The notes under the pieces are model-generated. The model saw only the letters and a program-made list of their open reading frames with translations. It was not told where the DNA came from and did not search any database. 64,000 nucleotides of DNA from Coix lacryma-jobi var. lacryma-jobi (lineage: Eukaryota > Streptophyta > Magnoliopsida > Poales > Poaceae): the NCBI GenBank assembly GCA_009763385.1, contig CM019826.1, positions 64,107,864-64,171,863 of the forward strand. The letters run 5' to 3'. The number at the start of each line of letters is the position of its first letter. The first letter of the stretch is position 1. Positions 8,690 through 19,944 of the stretch are shown here, in pieces. The position numbers and the translations under genes were made by a program.

Positions 8690-11600
8690 GCTGGCTTCTT
8701 GCTGGTGTTGTCGTTTCGTTTTTACTAGGTTCATAGGTTGCTGCTTCAACTGCTGTAGAGTAACAAATCTGCTCGCTTCTGCCTTAGATGGTTCATTTTT
8801 TGCAGCTCTAGCACTTCTTGTTTGCCGAGCGACAATTGTCCTTTCTTGAGAATCCTCCAGGTTGCCTTCAGGCTCCTTGTCCTGGGAACAAATTAGATGC
8901 AAGGATAAAATTAATTAGGCACCATTTTGTGCAGTATTAGATGATAGCATTAAAAAGTTTTCAATTCAAAGTCAACCTGATTTGAGTCCACTAACATCTC
9001 TGAGGTAGGGTAGGGTCATCAACTTGAGTACTTGTGTTGTCTCCAACAGCCATCTCCTCTGCAATTGCAGTGACATTGTTGTTTGGCTGGACAAATAGAG
9101 ATGGTTAGTTATAGACCCAAAGGAAATAAAGTCATTCAATGACTAGGTTTTACAAATTAACATTTAGCATTACTAGTACCTGCTGCAACACTGGTTGAGC
9201 TTGTCCTGCTAGCAATGCTTGGATCTCTTGCCTAAAGGCTTCTTTATCAGCCTCCCTTGCACTCATAATTTCTTGAATCTATCCTACATAAAATGCCCTT
9301 TGAGCTTCCCTTTCAGCTGCCAATTCAGCTGCCCTGTCAGCTTCTCATGCTTGCATTTGTTGTTGTAGCCTGTCAAATTCTTCCATGAGCTCAAGGTGTT
9401 CTTCATGCTGTTGCTGTTCCCTACGATTTTGTTCCTCGCGTTCCGCATTCAGCAGCTGCCTTCTAGTTGGGTTTTTTGCAAGGTACCCATTGCCAAGCAA
9501 CTTTTTGATTTGCACTTTGTCACTTCCTTGTATGCCTCCTGGAAAAGGTCGTTCCTCTCATTTAGTGAAAGGAAGTTTCCCTCTGCCTTTGATTCCTTAT
9601 CACAAATAATCCTCCTTGCTGTATCCTAAAATTTACAAGGCACAGATGAAGGAGTTAGTTGATGACGACATTGCAGGCACTCTCTACTTGCATGCACTAC
9701 AAACTTATGCACAAGTTCATTGGGAACTTACATAGACTTCTTCAGATGATTGGTCTTTCCATGCCCCATTCTTAGTGTGAGTAATGTACCAAAGGTCCAA
9801 GTCATTGGGCTCCTCACCAGTTACTGGGCCTCTTTGATATGACAAGAACATAACAAATTAGTAAATCATGCAGTAAGAAAGCTTGTAGATGTGCTTCTCT
9901 AGTTATTACCTTCTCATAGCTACACTGAGAAAAAGGCTTAGAGCCTGACAAATTATGGTCTTTTTCTTGGATCGTTCCCAGCGTTCTTCATGCTCTTTCC
10001 TACAGAATGCAATTTGATAGACATCTTATTAATGAGTTAGACATCGCCATTCTTCCTAATTTGCTAATGTTAAGAATAGTTAGAATGTGAAACAACCTGG
10101 AACTTTGCACTTTTAAATACTTCAACAAATAGTGTCATTCTACAATGTCCAATTCTTCAGGCATATGGCTCATTCTCTCCTGCTGTATGCCTTGGCTGTA
10201 GCACTTAACGTTGCACGCCACCCTTTGTAACGCTCTTTAGCAATGGCCCATATCTTCATCTTTGAATCATGTGCATCCTCAAGGTCCCACCTAGCCTATT
10301 ATATAATTACAAGGACATGCAAATACTTGGTTAGTTGTTACGCTATTGTATAATTAAAATGTATACACAAGCAAAGAATGTTACCAATATGTTAGATGCT
10401 ATTGATTGTTTCACATCATCATGGATATCTTTTCATGTTCTCACTCCAATGAGTGGCGCCCTCTTCCTTGTAAACATCACTATTTCATCAGTGAACGTGT
10501 GCGCGTTCTCACCTACCGCTCCTCCGAGTCTGGACAACTCAACATGGAGCTTCTGATTGCCAGCCTTGTGTCTCTTGGAGAGTGCCTTTAAGCATTTTAG
10601 GGTACCACATCCTCTCTTCTTCCCATTTTCTGAGCCTATTCCATGGAAACAAGAGGTTACAATTGATATTAAATGACAGCAGTTGAGGGTACCACTCCTT
10701 TTCTTCCCATTTTCTGATCCTATTCCATGTAAACAAAATGTTACAAATTGATATTAAACGACATATTGCCTATGCTCAGAGCTAAGAGATCAAAGAAAAT
10801 TAGTTTGTCTTTATGTCTACAAACTTTTTTTTACTAAAGCATATTAAACGACATAATACCTAAGCTCAGAGCTAAGAGATCAAAGAAAATTGGTTTGTCT
10901 TTATGGCTCAGAGCTTAGAGATCAAAGAAAAATACCTTGAACTAATCTGAAACGCCGAGCATGAGATGGTCCCTTCTCTATTGTTGATCGGTTGCTGTCT
11001 TGACCGGAATGTATCTGATTGCTAGTATCCTTGAAAGCATCTGCATACAATATTGTCACATGATCAGCTAGCATAATTAGAACTTTGCAAAAGAATTGTA
11101 ATTTGTTTGGCAATTAGGATAGGGATATTACTGATGTCATCAGATCTCCTTGAACCTTCAACCATTCTATGAATGTATTGATTGTGTCCTCCCTGTATAT
11201 ATCTTGTAACTCTGAAAAAGAACAACAATATGAGTGCACATTTCAAAATCCATATATATACACACAAGGGATTTTTTTAACTCACCCAAGGCTTTGTCCT
11301 TGCAATGCAGATAAGCTAGCCAATCTTTGTAAGCATCTAAATCAAAAGCTTCGTCTTCTTCATCATCAGAGGTACCTTTCTTCTTTTTGATGGGTGTTGT
11401 TATGGCAACAATAGGTCTGCTACTGGATTCTTTGAAAAACTAATCTAATCTCCCTCTCATCCTAGCAACTATCTACATGTCTGATGCATCAACATCGTAT
11501 TCAAGTTCATTTAGTGTTGCTGACTCAGGATCATCAACAGTTCTCTTCTTGAAATACATGTAGTCCCTGGACCCATACCCTAGTTTTGATTTCAATGTGT

Positions 11601-12285
11601 GTTAAGTTACCTAGATTGATTTCTCTCTTGTCAATAGAAAATGCTTATAAAACTATTCTCCCTCTTCAGTCCCCTTGCAGACAACATGTATTGTCCATCT
11701 ATCTTGCATGCTGCATATTAAGCGATGACACTTACATTAAATTGGTAGCATAGAATGATAGAACACACTACTGAAAATATTAATAGGAAATTGCATAGGG
11801 ATCACATTTACATATTACTCAAATATAAGTGTCATAGACCTAGCTCATGGTAATTAATAACAACAAGATCCACAAGATTCTCTACTTGCATTCACAAGAT
11901 CATGTCACAATACTTACTGCAGATGCTTTTAGTATAATCCTAGCAAACAAATCTAACACATTCCAAAGAAAACTAATACAGCAACGACCCTGTTAATTAC
12001 CTACCTGTTCTCGATCTCGTCCTGAGACGAAGGTACTGAATCTTGTGGATGTTGGCTGTCATGGATTGTGTCGTCGTTGGACAAACTCTTTTCCTGAAAG
12101 AGCGAAGCCGTCGCCTTACATCTGGTGGGCGCGACCATGGAAGGTGCAGTCGTTGGTGTCACCATGGTTGTAGGCAGCATCGCCGACGCAGGTGTGCGCA
12201 GCGTTGTCGACAACGAGGGGGTCCCCTTGTCGTGTCGCTCGACATCGGCATCTAGGCCGTGAGATGGGAAGACGATCGAAAACAC
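8690..12285 (-). pseudogene. TNPA-type CACTA gene (Transposase_24-like), multi-exon
   Basis: In En/Spm-type elements a second protein binds subterminal repeats and assists the TNP2 transposase. Here a minus-strand gene starts at ATG 12285, and its first exon ends near 12002 at a GT donor (GTAGGTAA). Later exon-like blocks are an acidic one ending near 11285 (DDEEDEAFDLDAYKDWLAYL, donor GTGAGT), one at about 11040-10936 (SHARRFRLVQ), one at about 10630-10395 (GENAHTFTDEIVMFTRKRAP), one at about 10300-10080 (KERYKGWRATL, with an in-frame stop nearby), one at about 10000-9740 (KKTIICQALSLFLSVAMRR, EEPNDLDLWYITHTKNGAW), a Gln/Glu-rich coiled coil at about 9560-9190 and a basic tail at 8902-8690. 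The block order and motifs fit the plant Transposase_24 family. Stops around 10190, 9340 and 9280 suggest decay. Exon limits are approximate. Confidence 0.65.
10595..10920 (-). repeat. Duplicated intron segments in the TNPA-type gene
   Basis: Two imperfect tandem pairs: about 10600-10672 with 10688-10758 (sharing CTTCCCATTTTCTGA and ATTGATATTAAA) and about 10757-10820 with 10846-10905 (sharing GAGCTAAGAGATCAAAGAAA). A third partial copy of the last motif is at 10911-10930. Confidence 0.6.
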
Positions 12286-13235
12286 AGTGTGGTCGCGGCG
12301 GCGGCGTCTGTGGAACCCTAAACGAGCGAAAGGGGATTAATTAAGATGGGATTTGAGGAGTGGGCCTATATGTCAACGCGGCGGTTCAGCTTAAACGTGG
12401 TTATTGGCGCGTTAGTTTGGCACTCTTCCTAAATAATTTCGTAGGGAAAAAATGGCGCCACTTTTGGTTCCCACTCATCAGCGCGCCGGCTACAAAATTT
12501 GGAAAGAAAAAATCAGGCGCGCTTTGTAGCTTCTTGCTTTTGAACATAGGCAAGCGTTTGTAGTTAGTTGCTGGCGCTCATGACATGATCTTCTGGCCAA
12601 GTTTAGTTTAGAAATTTCCAAAACAGCTGACTAGGAAAATTGCCTAAAATTTATATTTTGGGATGGGCCCCGAAAACACTTAATAAAATAAAGAATTTAT
12701 TAATTTTCGAGTTTAAAAATAAATTTTGTTTTAAAATTTGTCCAAGAATGTTTTCGAGTTTAAAAATACAACTTTCAAATCTAGATTGGATTGGAGAAAT
12801 TTAATCTCTGAAAAATACAAGTTTCAGCATATATACATAGAAACAAGTTGCATGTTGCAACATCAATGTTCGAGGGGAAAAAGGGGTGCATTATCCAGCC
12901 TTTTTTAGCTAGGCAAGGCAAATCATTTGAAGCTAGGCCCCAGAAACGCAGATATGCACACCATAGACAATAACTGCATAAAGTCGAACTACCTAAAGTT
13001 CAGCATGGCACTGTCTGAATCCCATCATACAAGAAAACCAAAAGCTAACATCTTGGAAGGGCTATGACATCAGTACACCTAAAGTTCAACTACCTGCATA
13101 CAGACCGCGGGTATATAACAACCTAAGCTTGCATTAGTTCTAACTAACTACCAGATCAGATAACATAGTTCTTTCATTATTTAATACACTACCAGCAGCA
13201 CATAAACTGCACAACAGAAGCTTCGCAGACCAGAG
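12286..13235 (+). other. Spacer between TNPA-type gene and gene X
   Basis: 12286-12345 is the GC-rich leader of the minus-strand TNPA-type gene. The remainder is AT-rich with no coding region. At 12601 it contains GTTTAGTTTAGAAATTTCC, which recurs at 19595 and 19689. Confidence 0.45.
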
Positions 13236-14821
13236 TTACTTCTTCTTCATCTTCTCTTCCAGACCTTTCAGCACAATATGCTCCATGTCGTCGTATAGTG
13301 TCTCGAAGCACGTTTCAAGGTCACTGCACATCTTGTAGGCCTGGCTAATGACCTGCTGCTTTGCTTCAGCCTTTGCTGCATGAACCATCTCTCGCAGCAA
13401 CTTTACAGAAAAAGACTTCTTGGTCTGCTCAAATGGTTCCAGCACGCTGTACTTGAAGTCGACCAAGAGGTTCTCTAAGGAGTCATCAACTGCATAGGAC
13501 ATCTTCTTTGTGCGTCGCTTCAGCTTTTTATTGACATCGTTTTCAGCTGTCTCAAACAGCCAATGGGCCATGGAAGCAGCATGTTCGACTTCATCCTCTT
13601 GCTCCTGCTCGTAGAAGGCAAACGATGAATCTTGCACATCACTGTCATAGGGTACCTGCAGGTCACCATTAACCAAAATAAGCATTTGAGCCCCAATGTC
13701 AGTCCACCAGCGACCATTGACCCTAAATAGTTATCGGACAAGCTATATAATCAACAAGCTATATAATTAACCATTGACCACTGTCTCAAATAGTTACTTA
13801 ACAATAGTATGAGACTTGGCTGTTTTTCTGACATAGATAGCAGCAAGAGATAATTTTTGAAGTACAATATACATGGCAAGAATGACTCTTTTTTAGGGAC
13901 GAAGGGAGTTTGAAAAAAAATCTAAGACGAACATGTACATGGCATCTTATTGTATTTTTGAAGTACAAATAACACAAAAGTTAATTTATAACACAGATAA
14001 ACATATACTAAGAAGTGTATTTTCAAATATCTGTGTTATATTGTGCTTTGAAGGCAAGTTATTGAATCCCTATCCATAACCATAATTAACATGGCATGCA
14101 ACAAAATCATAACATAGAGCATTTTATGAGACACTTAACAACACAACTTGCAATATTTTGGAGCATATATACATGAGCTAGAGATAACAAGAATATACAT
14201 ACATATGCATAACAGAAAACACCCTTTTTCATTGCCGAGGAGGGGAACGGCAGAACTGACCTTCTTCTTCCCATTGTTGCTATGGTTAGGGTTCTTCGAC
14301 GACTCCCCTTTGGTCTTTTTCTTCACCGGAGTTTGGGTTGAACTCACCCCTTTGATGTGCTTAACCTGGGGCACACGCACCTCCTCATACTCTTCGTCGT
14401 TGGAGGAGAGTACGATGAGCTCGCCGTACTTGGCCTTCGCTGGCGAACCCATGCTCGCCTAGAGTTAAATTGGCATTGACAAATTAAATCAGGCAGAGGA
14501 TTGGGGAAAGGGGAGAGGTCGACCTAAACATACTCAGATTAGCCCCAATGTCAGTCCACCAGCGACCATTGACCCTAAATCAGAAAGGGGGAATTTTGCG
14601 CGTACCTTTTTCGACGAGGACGGCGCCCCTTTGCCAACCGTGGACCCTCTGACGGCACCATTCTTCCTCGCCGTGGACGGAACCTTCATCGCTGTTGGGG
14701 CTGCCATATCGCCATCGTCGGAGTCGGAGTGGACATCCAACATCTGGCGCATGGGGGTGAACTGGCCCTTCTTGTTGCGCTCCTGATTGCGGGCTTGTCT
14801 GGAGCGCTTTCCACCGGCCAT
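13236..14821 (-). CDS. Gene X: intact three-exon gene, unknown basic/coiled-coil protein
   Basis: I do not recognise this protein. Three exons are supported: 14821-14606 (72 codons; donor GTACGC), 14458-14261 (66 codons; acceptor TTTAACTCTAG, donor GTCAGT) and 13655-13236 (acceptor GACCTGCAG, ending in the stop). Each has a length divisible by three and joins in phase 0, giving 277 residues with no stop. The first exon is basic (MAGGKRSRQARNQERNKK). The second is Lys-rich with an acidic patch SSNDEEYEE. The third is acidic, then KKLKRRTKK, then a long helical stretch likely to be coiled coil, ending KGLEEKMKKK. The nuclear character is an inference from the basic clusters. An upstream in-frame ATG at 14854 is possible; I prefer 14821 because gene Y also begins with MAG. 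It lies inside CACTA-1 and could be a captured host gene or an accessory transposon gene. Confidence 0.6.
13690..14576 (-). repeat. Duplicated segment of about 37 bp in gene X introns
   Basis: GCCCCAATGTCAGTCCACC and the next roughly 20 bases occur at 13690-13728 (just before exon 3) and at 14540-14578 (just after exon 1). A copy in each intron suggests local duplication or gene conversion. Confidence 0.75.
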
Positions 14822-14854
14822 CGTCGTCGGCGTCGGGGTGGCCTCGCCTCGCAT

Positions 14855-15231
14855 CGCTCGTCCGGGTCACGGGAGACAGTCACGGGAAGGGGAAGGAGAA
14901 GGGTGACTGCGGCAACTGAGTCCACTCACTTGGACGTCTTTTTGTGTTCACGCAAATGGGTCGGCCCATTAAAATTAGCAGTGTTCAGGCGTGCATGTGG
15001 TTTCGAGTACAACAGACCAAACGCATTAGTACCACCTCGCCAGTTGACACAGAGCAAACACTGCATAAAAGTTCAAGCCAGCGCGCTGCCTCGAACTCAC
15101 TATAACAGACACCTATTGACAGCTTTGTTGGGTCGGGGCTTCGTTGGGCTCCTGTTTGTGGTTGATCCTGTGATCCTTCTTTCGGTTGAGCCTAGCAGAG
15201 CCCATGGCCCACATGCTGCAAATTTTTTTAT
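14855..15231 (+). other. Upstream region of gene X
   Basis: GC-rich near 14855-14935, probably leader and promoter of minus-strand gene X. The rest to 15231 has no gene I can support; long plus-strand frames here are antisense shadows. Confidence 0.4.
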
Positions 15232-15424
15232 TTTTCAAATATTTTGTTCTTGTGTAAAATTTAATTTTGAATATCATGTCACTAAAATAAGTTCATCTTT
15301 GAAATATTTTGTTTTGTGTAAAATTTTATTTTGATTATCATGTGACTAAAATAAGTTAATCTTTTCAAATATTTTGTTTTGTGCAAAATTTATTTTTGAA
15401 TATCATTTGCCTAAAATAAGTTAA
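15228..15424 (+). repeat. Tandem repeat, about 65 bp, three copies
   Basis: Three consecutive units, each containing CAAATATTTTGTT (or GAAATATTTTGTT), GTGTAAAATTT or GTGCAAAATTT, ATATCAT or ATTATCAT and CTAAAATAAGTT. They start near 15232, 15297 and 15362 and end where the trinucleotide array begins. Confidence 0.8.
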
Positions 15425-15433
15425 TCCTACACA

Positions 15434-16319
15434 GTACAACAACTACTGCTGCTGCTACTACTACTACTGCTACTACTACTGCTGCTACTGCTACTGCTGC
15501 TACTGCTACTGCTACTGCTGCTACTGCTACTGCTACTGCTACTCCTGCTCCTGCTCCTACTACTTCTACTGCTACTCTTCGTGCTGCTGCTGCTACTGCT
15601 GCTACTACTACTGCTGCTACTGCTACTACTACTGCTACGGCTACTACTACTACGGCTACTACTACTACGGCTACTACTACTACGGCTACTACTACTACTA
15701 CGGCTACTACTACTACGGCTACTACTACTACGGCTACTACTACTACTACGGCTACTACTACTACGGCTACTACTACTACTACGGCTACTACTACTACGGC
15801 TACTACTACTACGGCTACTACTACTACTACGGCTACTACTACTACGGCTACTACTACTACGGCTACTACTACTATGGCTACTACTACTACGGCTACTACT
15901 ACTACGGCTACTACTACTACTACGGCTACTACTACTACGGCTACTACTACAACTACGGCTACTACTACTACGGCTACTACTACTACGGCTACTACTACTA
16001 CTAGGGCTACTACTACTACGGCTACTACTACTACTACGGCTACTACTACTACGGCTACTACTACTACGGCTACTACTACTACGGCTACTACTACTACTAC
16101 GGCTACTAACTACGGCTACTACTACTACGGCTACTACTACTACTACGGCTACTACTACTACTACGGCTACTACTACTACGGCTACTACTACTACTACGGC
16201 TACTACTACTATGGCTACTACTACTACTACGGCTACTACTACTATGGCTCCTACTACTACTACGGCTACTACTACTACGGCTACTACTACTACGGCTACG
16301 GCTACTACGACTACTACGG

Positions 16320-16377
<58 letters not shown>

Positions 16378-16433
16378 GGCTACTACCACTGCTGCCGCTA
16401 CTGCCGCTACTACTACTGCTACCACTACTGCCG

Positions 16434-16482
<49 letters not shown>

Positions 16483-16550
16483 GGCTACTACCACTGCTGC
16501 CGCTACTGCCGCTACTACTACGGCTACCACTACTGCCGCCACTACTGCCG

Positions 16551-16620
<70 letters not shown>

Positions 16621-17045
16621 GACTACTACTACGACTACTACTACGACTACAACTACTACGACTACTACGACTACGACTACTACGACTACTACTACTACTA
16701 CGACTACTACTACTACGACTACGACTACTACGACTAGTACTACGACTACTACGACTACTACGACTACTACTACGACTACTACGACTACGACGACTACTAC
16801 TACTACTACGACCACTACTACTACTACTACGACCACTACTACTACTACTACGACCACTACTACTACCACTACTACTACCACTACTACTACCACTACCACT
16901 ACTACTACCACTACCACTACTACTACCACTACTACTACTACTACCACTACTACTACTACCACTACTACTACCACTACCACTACTATTACCACTACTACTA
17001 CTACTATCACTACCACCACTACCACTACCACTACTACTCTACTAT
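15434..17045 (+). repeat. Trinucleotide array of about 1.6 kb (TAC-based)
   Basis: Almost pure triplets over 1.6 kb, with no indel that breaks the triplet phase for most of its length. There are zones: CTG/CTA mixture to about 15630; a higher-order unit of GGC plus four or five TAC to about 16330; pure TAC runs interrupted by two copies of a GCC/GCT-rich block (about 16376-16440 and 16482-16556); TAC with GAC to about 16860; TAC with CAC to the end. Long open frames on both strands (poly-Val, poly-Thr, poly-Leu, poly-Tyr) follow from the triplet repeat and are not genes. Confidence 0.95.
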
Positions 17046-17423
17046 AATTATTTGCTGATTTTCTAAAGGAAAAATGAAATAAATACCTAAAGTCCATAGA
17101 AAATTCTAAAAATTTGAATGGGCATATAGTTTAGGTGTGTTATGATGAGGAAAAAGTATCAACCAATTTTGAGAAAGTGGTCAAGGACATGCTTACAAAG
17201 GCACTCATCTCTCTCACATGTCCTAGTCACTATGCAAAGAGGTGTAGAGGGATATGGGGATGTGTAGCACAACTTTCCCCAAAACCACTTTTAGCTTTTT
17301 TGGGATGTTTATGTAGGTGACTTATGATGTTGTGTGTCACCTGGGCATTTTTTGACAAAGTTACCTATTACTATAATTATTTGTTGATTTTCTAAAGGAA
17401 AAATGAAATAAATACCTAAAGTC
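17041..17423 (+). repeat. Direct repeat after the trinucleotide array
   Basis: ACTATAATTATTTGCTGATT plus about 34 more bases at 17041-17093 recurs at 17370-17422 with one clear difference. The 275 bases between have no coding feature. Confidence 0.8.
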
Positions 17424-17611
17424 AATGCATGGTCAATATTTGTCAAATGACGCCAGGAATCTTTGAGGGTGGGGCCCACACGTAATTTGACCCATGAAAA
17501 CAGGGGCACGCCACTTCACTTCCCCAACCGCGGGAGATTAGCACCAATCTGTCGCATCATCTTCCCTCTCTTCTCCCTCGACGCACTCGCCGCGCAACCG
17601 CCATTGGCGAC

Positions 17612-18795
17612 ATGGCCGGCGTTCGCAAGACCCGCTCCCGCAATCGCTCTCCCTTATCCCCTGCTGCGCCCACCAGAGCTTCGCCGGCATCAGTGCACCA
17701 CTCCATCAACCAGAACCGCGACAGCAGGGGAAGGTTCGCGAGCAAGACGAGCGGGACGCCGCTGGCGATTCTGAGGTGCAATCTCATGGCGGGGTTTGCG
17801 GCGGCGGCTCGATGTGGTCCCGATGTTCCTCCTGGCTTCTCGCCGCGCGACCGCGACGCGAATCGTATCCAGGCGGCGGCACAGCCTCCCTCCCTCCAGG
17901 AACCCCAGGTTGGTAGGGTTTTCTTGGTCTACTGTTGATCCTATGCAAGTGCAGATTTGGTGCTTTATTTTCCAGTTTCGAATCTATTTGATGTCTATCA
18001 TTTATGTGGAAATGATTTAGTGTCTATAGGATTCTGATCTAGATTGGATTAGGGACATTGAATCTGTTATGAAGAAAACCCCAATCTATTTGAATTCTTA
18101 CTATATATGGTATAAGTAAGGATTAATTTATAAGTGCTGCAGAATTGCTTTGAATTCTTACTATATATGGTATAGTAAGGATTAATTTATAAGTGCTGCA
18201 GAATTGCTTTGAATTCTTACTATATATGGTATAGTAAGGATTAATTTATAAGTGCTGCAGAATTACTTTAAAATTTTTCTATATATGGTATAGTCAGAAT
18301 TCTCACTATCATAATTTAGCACTTGTAATCATTCATGTTAAATTGACAGTCCTATATATAGTCTACATGGAATTGTTTGTTGATTAAATTAGCATTTGCA
18401 TTAATCCCTGTTTCAGATTCTAATTGAGAGTCTAATTTTTTTATGAAGGTTCCTGTTCCTGAAAACCCTAATGTGTTCATTGTCAATTCAAAGATTGCAA
18501 TCCATTGCACATTTTCTCACGAGAGCGACGAAGAGACCGAACCCTATCCCATCCCGAGGAACAGGGAGGTAATATGGCTCCTCTATAGCTTAAGTATTGG
18601 TTAGTTGCTGCATGGCAATGTTAATGGATGAAGTATATGCTAACTTGCCCCAATTTGAATTGACAGCTCAAGAAATTGGGTGAGAAGATGTGAGTCTGGC
18701 TGAAGCGCAGGTACCAACACAAGGAAGAGGTATTCACCATCCCCGAAGACGATGGCGGTGACTCCTTGTCCTCCTCCAGATCCTCCTCCATGTGA
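17612..18795 (+). pseudogene. Gene Y: three-exon gene with one in-frame stop, unknown function
   Basis: I do not recognise this protein. Exons are 17612-17908 (99 codons; donor after CCCCAG), 18449-18568 (40 codons; acceptor TTTTTTATGAAG, donor GTAATA) and 18667-18795 (acceptor TTGAATTGACAG). All are multiples of three and join in phase 0. Exon 1 is basic (MAGVRKTRSRNRSP) and has NQNRDSRGRF. Exon 2 has an acidic run, ESDEETEP. Exon 3 reads KKLGEK, then a TGA at 18691-18693, then an open tail KRRYQHKEEVFTIPEDDGG and a Ser-rich end. The tail looks like former coding sequence (TGA may replace TGG), so the gene is probably a recent pseudogene, or it ends at the TGA. The layout resembles gene X, on the other side of the array and in the opposite direction. 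Confidence 0.55.
18088..18280 (+). repeat. Tandem repeat, about 60 bp, three copies
   Basis: Units with TTGAATTCTTACTATATATG, GTAAGGATTAATTTATAAG and TGCTGCAGAATT start near 18090, 18151 and 18209 inside intron 1 of gene Y. A partial, diverged fourth copy follows. The first unit has an extra A (GGTATAAGTAAGG). Confidence 0.85.
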
Positions 18796-19944
18796 TGCAA
18801 GTGAAGAATATGGTGGCCTGTGTCTCTAGCTTTTGTTGAAATGAAGTTCATGTAGTGGTCTCTAGCTAGGATTAAACTAAGTAGTGACAATTAAGTTATA
18901 TTCAGTTAAGTATTTGTGAAACTGCATGATCTGGGCGAAGCTGATAAGTAGTTTACAACTTGTTGAATTCTTGTTGTTTGGCAATGTACTAAAAGGGTGT
19001 CAAAATTGGGCTAGTGCACTGGAGCATGCATGCACTTGCATGGAGGGCCCAATCTGTGCAACAAAAATTTTGTGTGCAACAAAAAAAATTGTGCAGCCAA
19101 TATAGGTCATTCTCCTGCTATGTTACAAGTGTAATTTTCATTTGTTTCAGACATTTCAGAGGCGTGTTGCAATGCTTTCCTACAAATGTTGCAGAGTCAG
19201 ATTGGGGATATTGCATGTCAGTATGTTTAACGCTGCAAGTTTATAATCATAGCTTAATTTTGATAACATAATCAATGCAAGATTTTGATAACATAATCAA
19301 TGTTTAAGTATAATCAATGTTCATTGTTGAGGACCTCACATAATCAATGTTGAGGACCTCTCAATGTTTTTGCTTAAGATTTTGATAGCATAATCAATGC
19401 AAGATAACATAACATAGTCCTCATTTAGTTGTAAGATTTTGATTTCCAATAAACAGTAGTTATACTATTTATGCTTAAGTATATATGAATTTTGGATGCA
19501 CGTTATACTTTTATATTAGCGTTGTATAATGAACTATGTAATTTTATGTTTTTATTCTTGCACCCGTCGCAACGCACTGGCACTCGTCTAGTACGTTTAG
19601 TTTAGGAAATTTCCAAAAACTTTCAGCTAGCTGCAAAAAAAATAAAAAAATACACCTAAACCAAGGATCGAACCCAGCAGCTCAAGTATGTTTAGTTTAG
19701 GAAATTTCTGTCTATGTTTAGGAGGTGAAACAACATTTAAACCTGGCCGCCACTAGTACGCACGTCTTTGCGCCGCCAATCGAAGCAACTTCAATTCATC
19801 GTCGATCTAGATTGCGAAAGAAAAATTTTGAAGGTAACTCGATCAACAATAATCTACATCTATGCGCGGCCAACTTAGTGTCTCATATGCCCTAGTTCAT
19901 GCATGCTATAGATAATGATCGATCTCGTCTATATGCAGATTTGA
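18796..19944 (+). other. Spacer between gene Y and the TNP2-type transposase
   Basis: AT-rich, with no coding region. It has short local repeats of CATAATCAATG near 19265-19400, a Helitron-like terminal sequence near 19560-19593, two copies of GTTTAGTTTAGGAAATTTC (19595 and 19689), and probable 5' untranslated sequence with an intron ending TATGCAG at 19938. Confidence 0.4.
19555..19593 (+). other. Possible Helitron 3' terminus
   Basis: CACCCGTCGCAACGCACTGG, then CACTCGTCTAGT, resembles grass Helitron ends, which have a CCCGT..GC/GC..ACGGG hairpin followed by CTAG and a T flank. The hairpin here has mismatches and I found no 5' end. Confidence 0.3.

Noticed and set aside
15427..17097. Very long open frames on both strands (poly-Val, poly-Thr, poly-Leu, poly-Tyr)
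   Set aside because: They follow from the trinucleotide repeat, overlap on both strands and have no flanking gene structure.
18088..18280. Regular repeats as a CRISPR-like array
   Set aside because: Units are directly adjacent without spacers, three in number, in an intron of a plant transposon gene.
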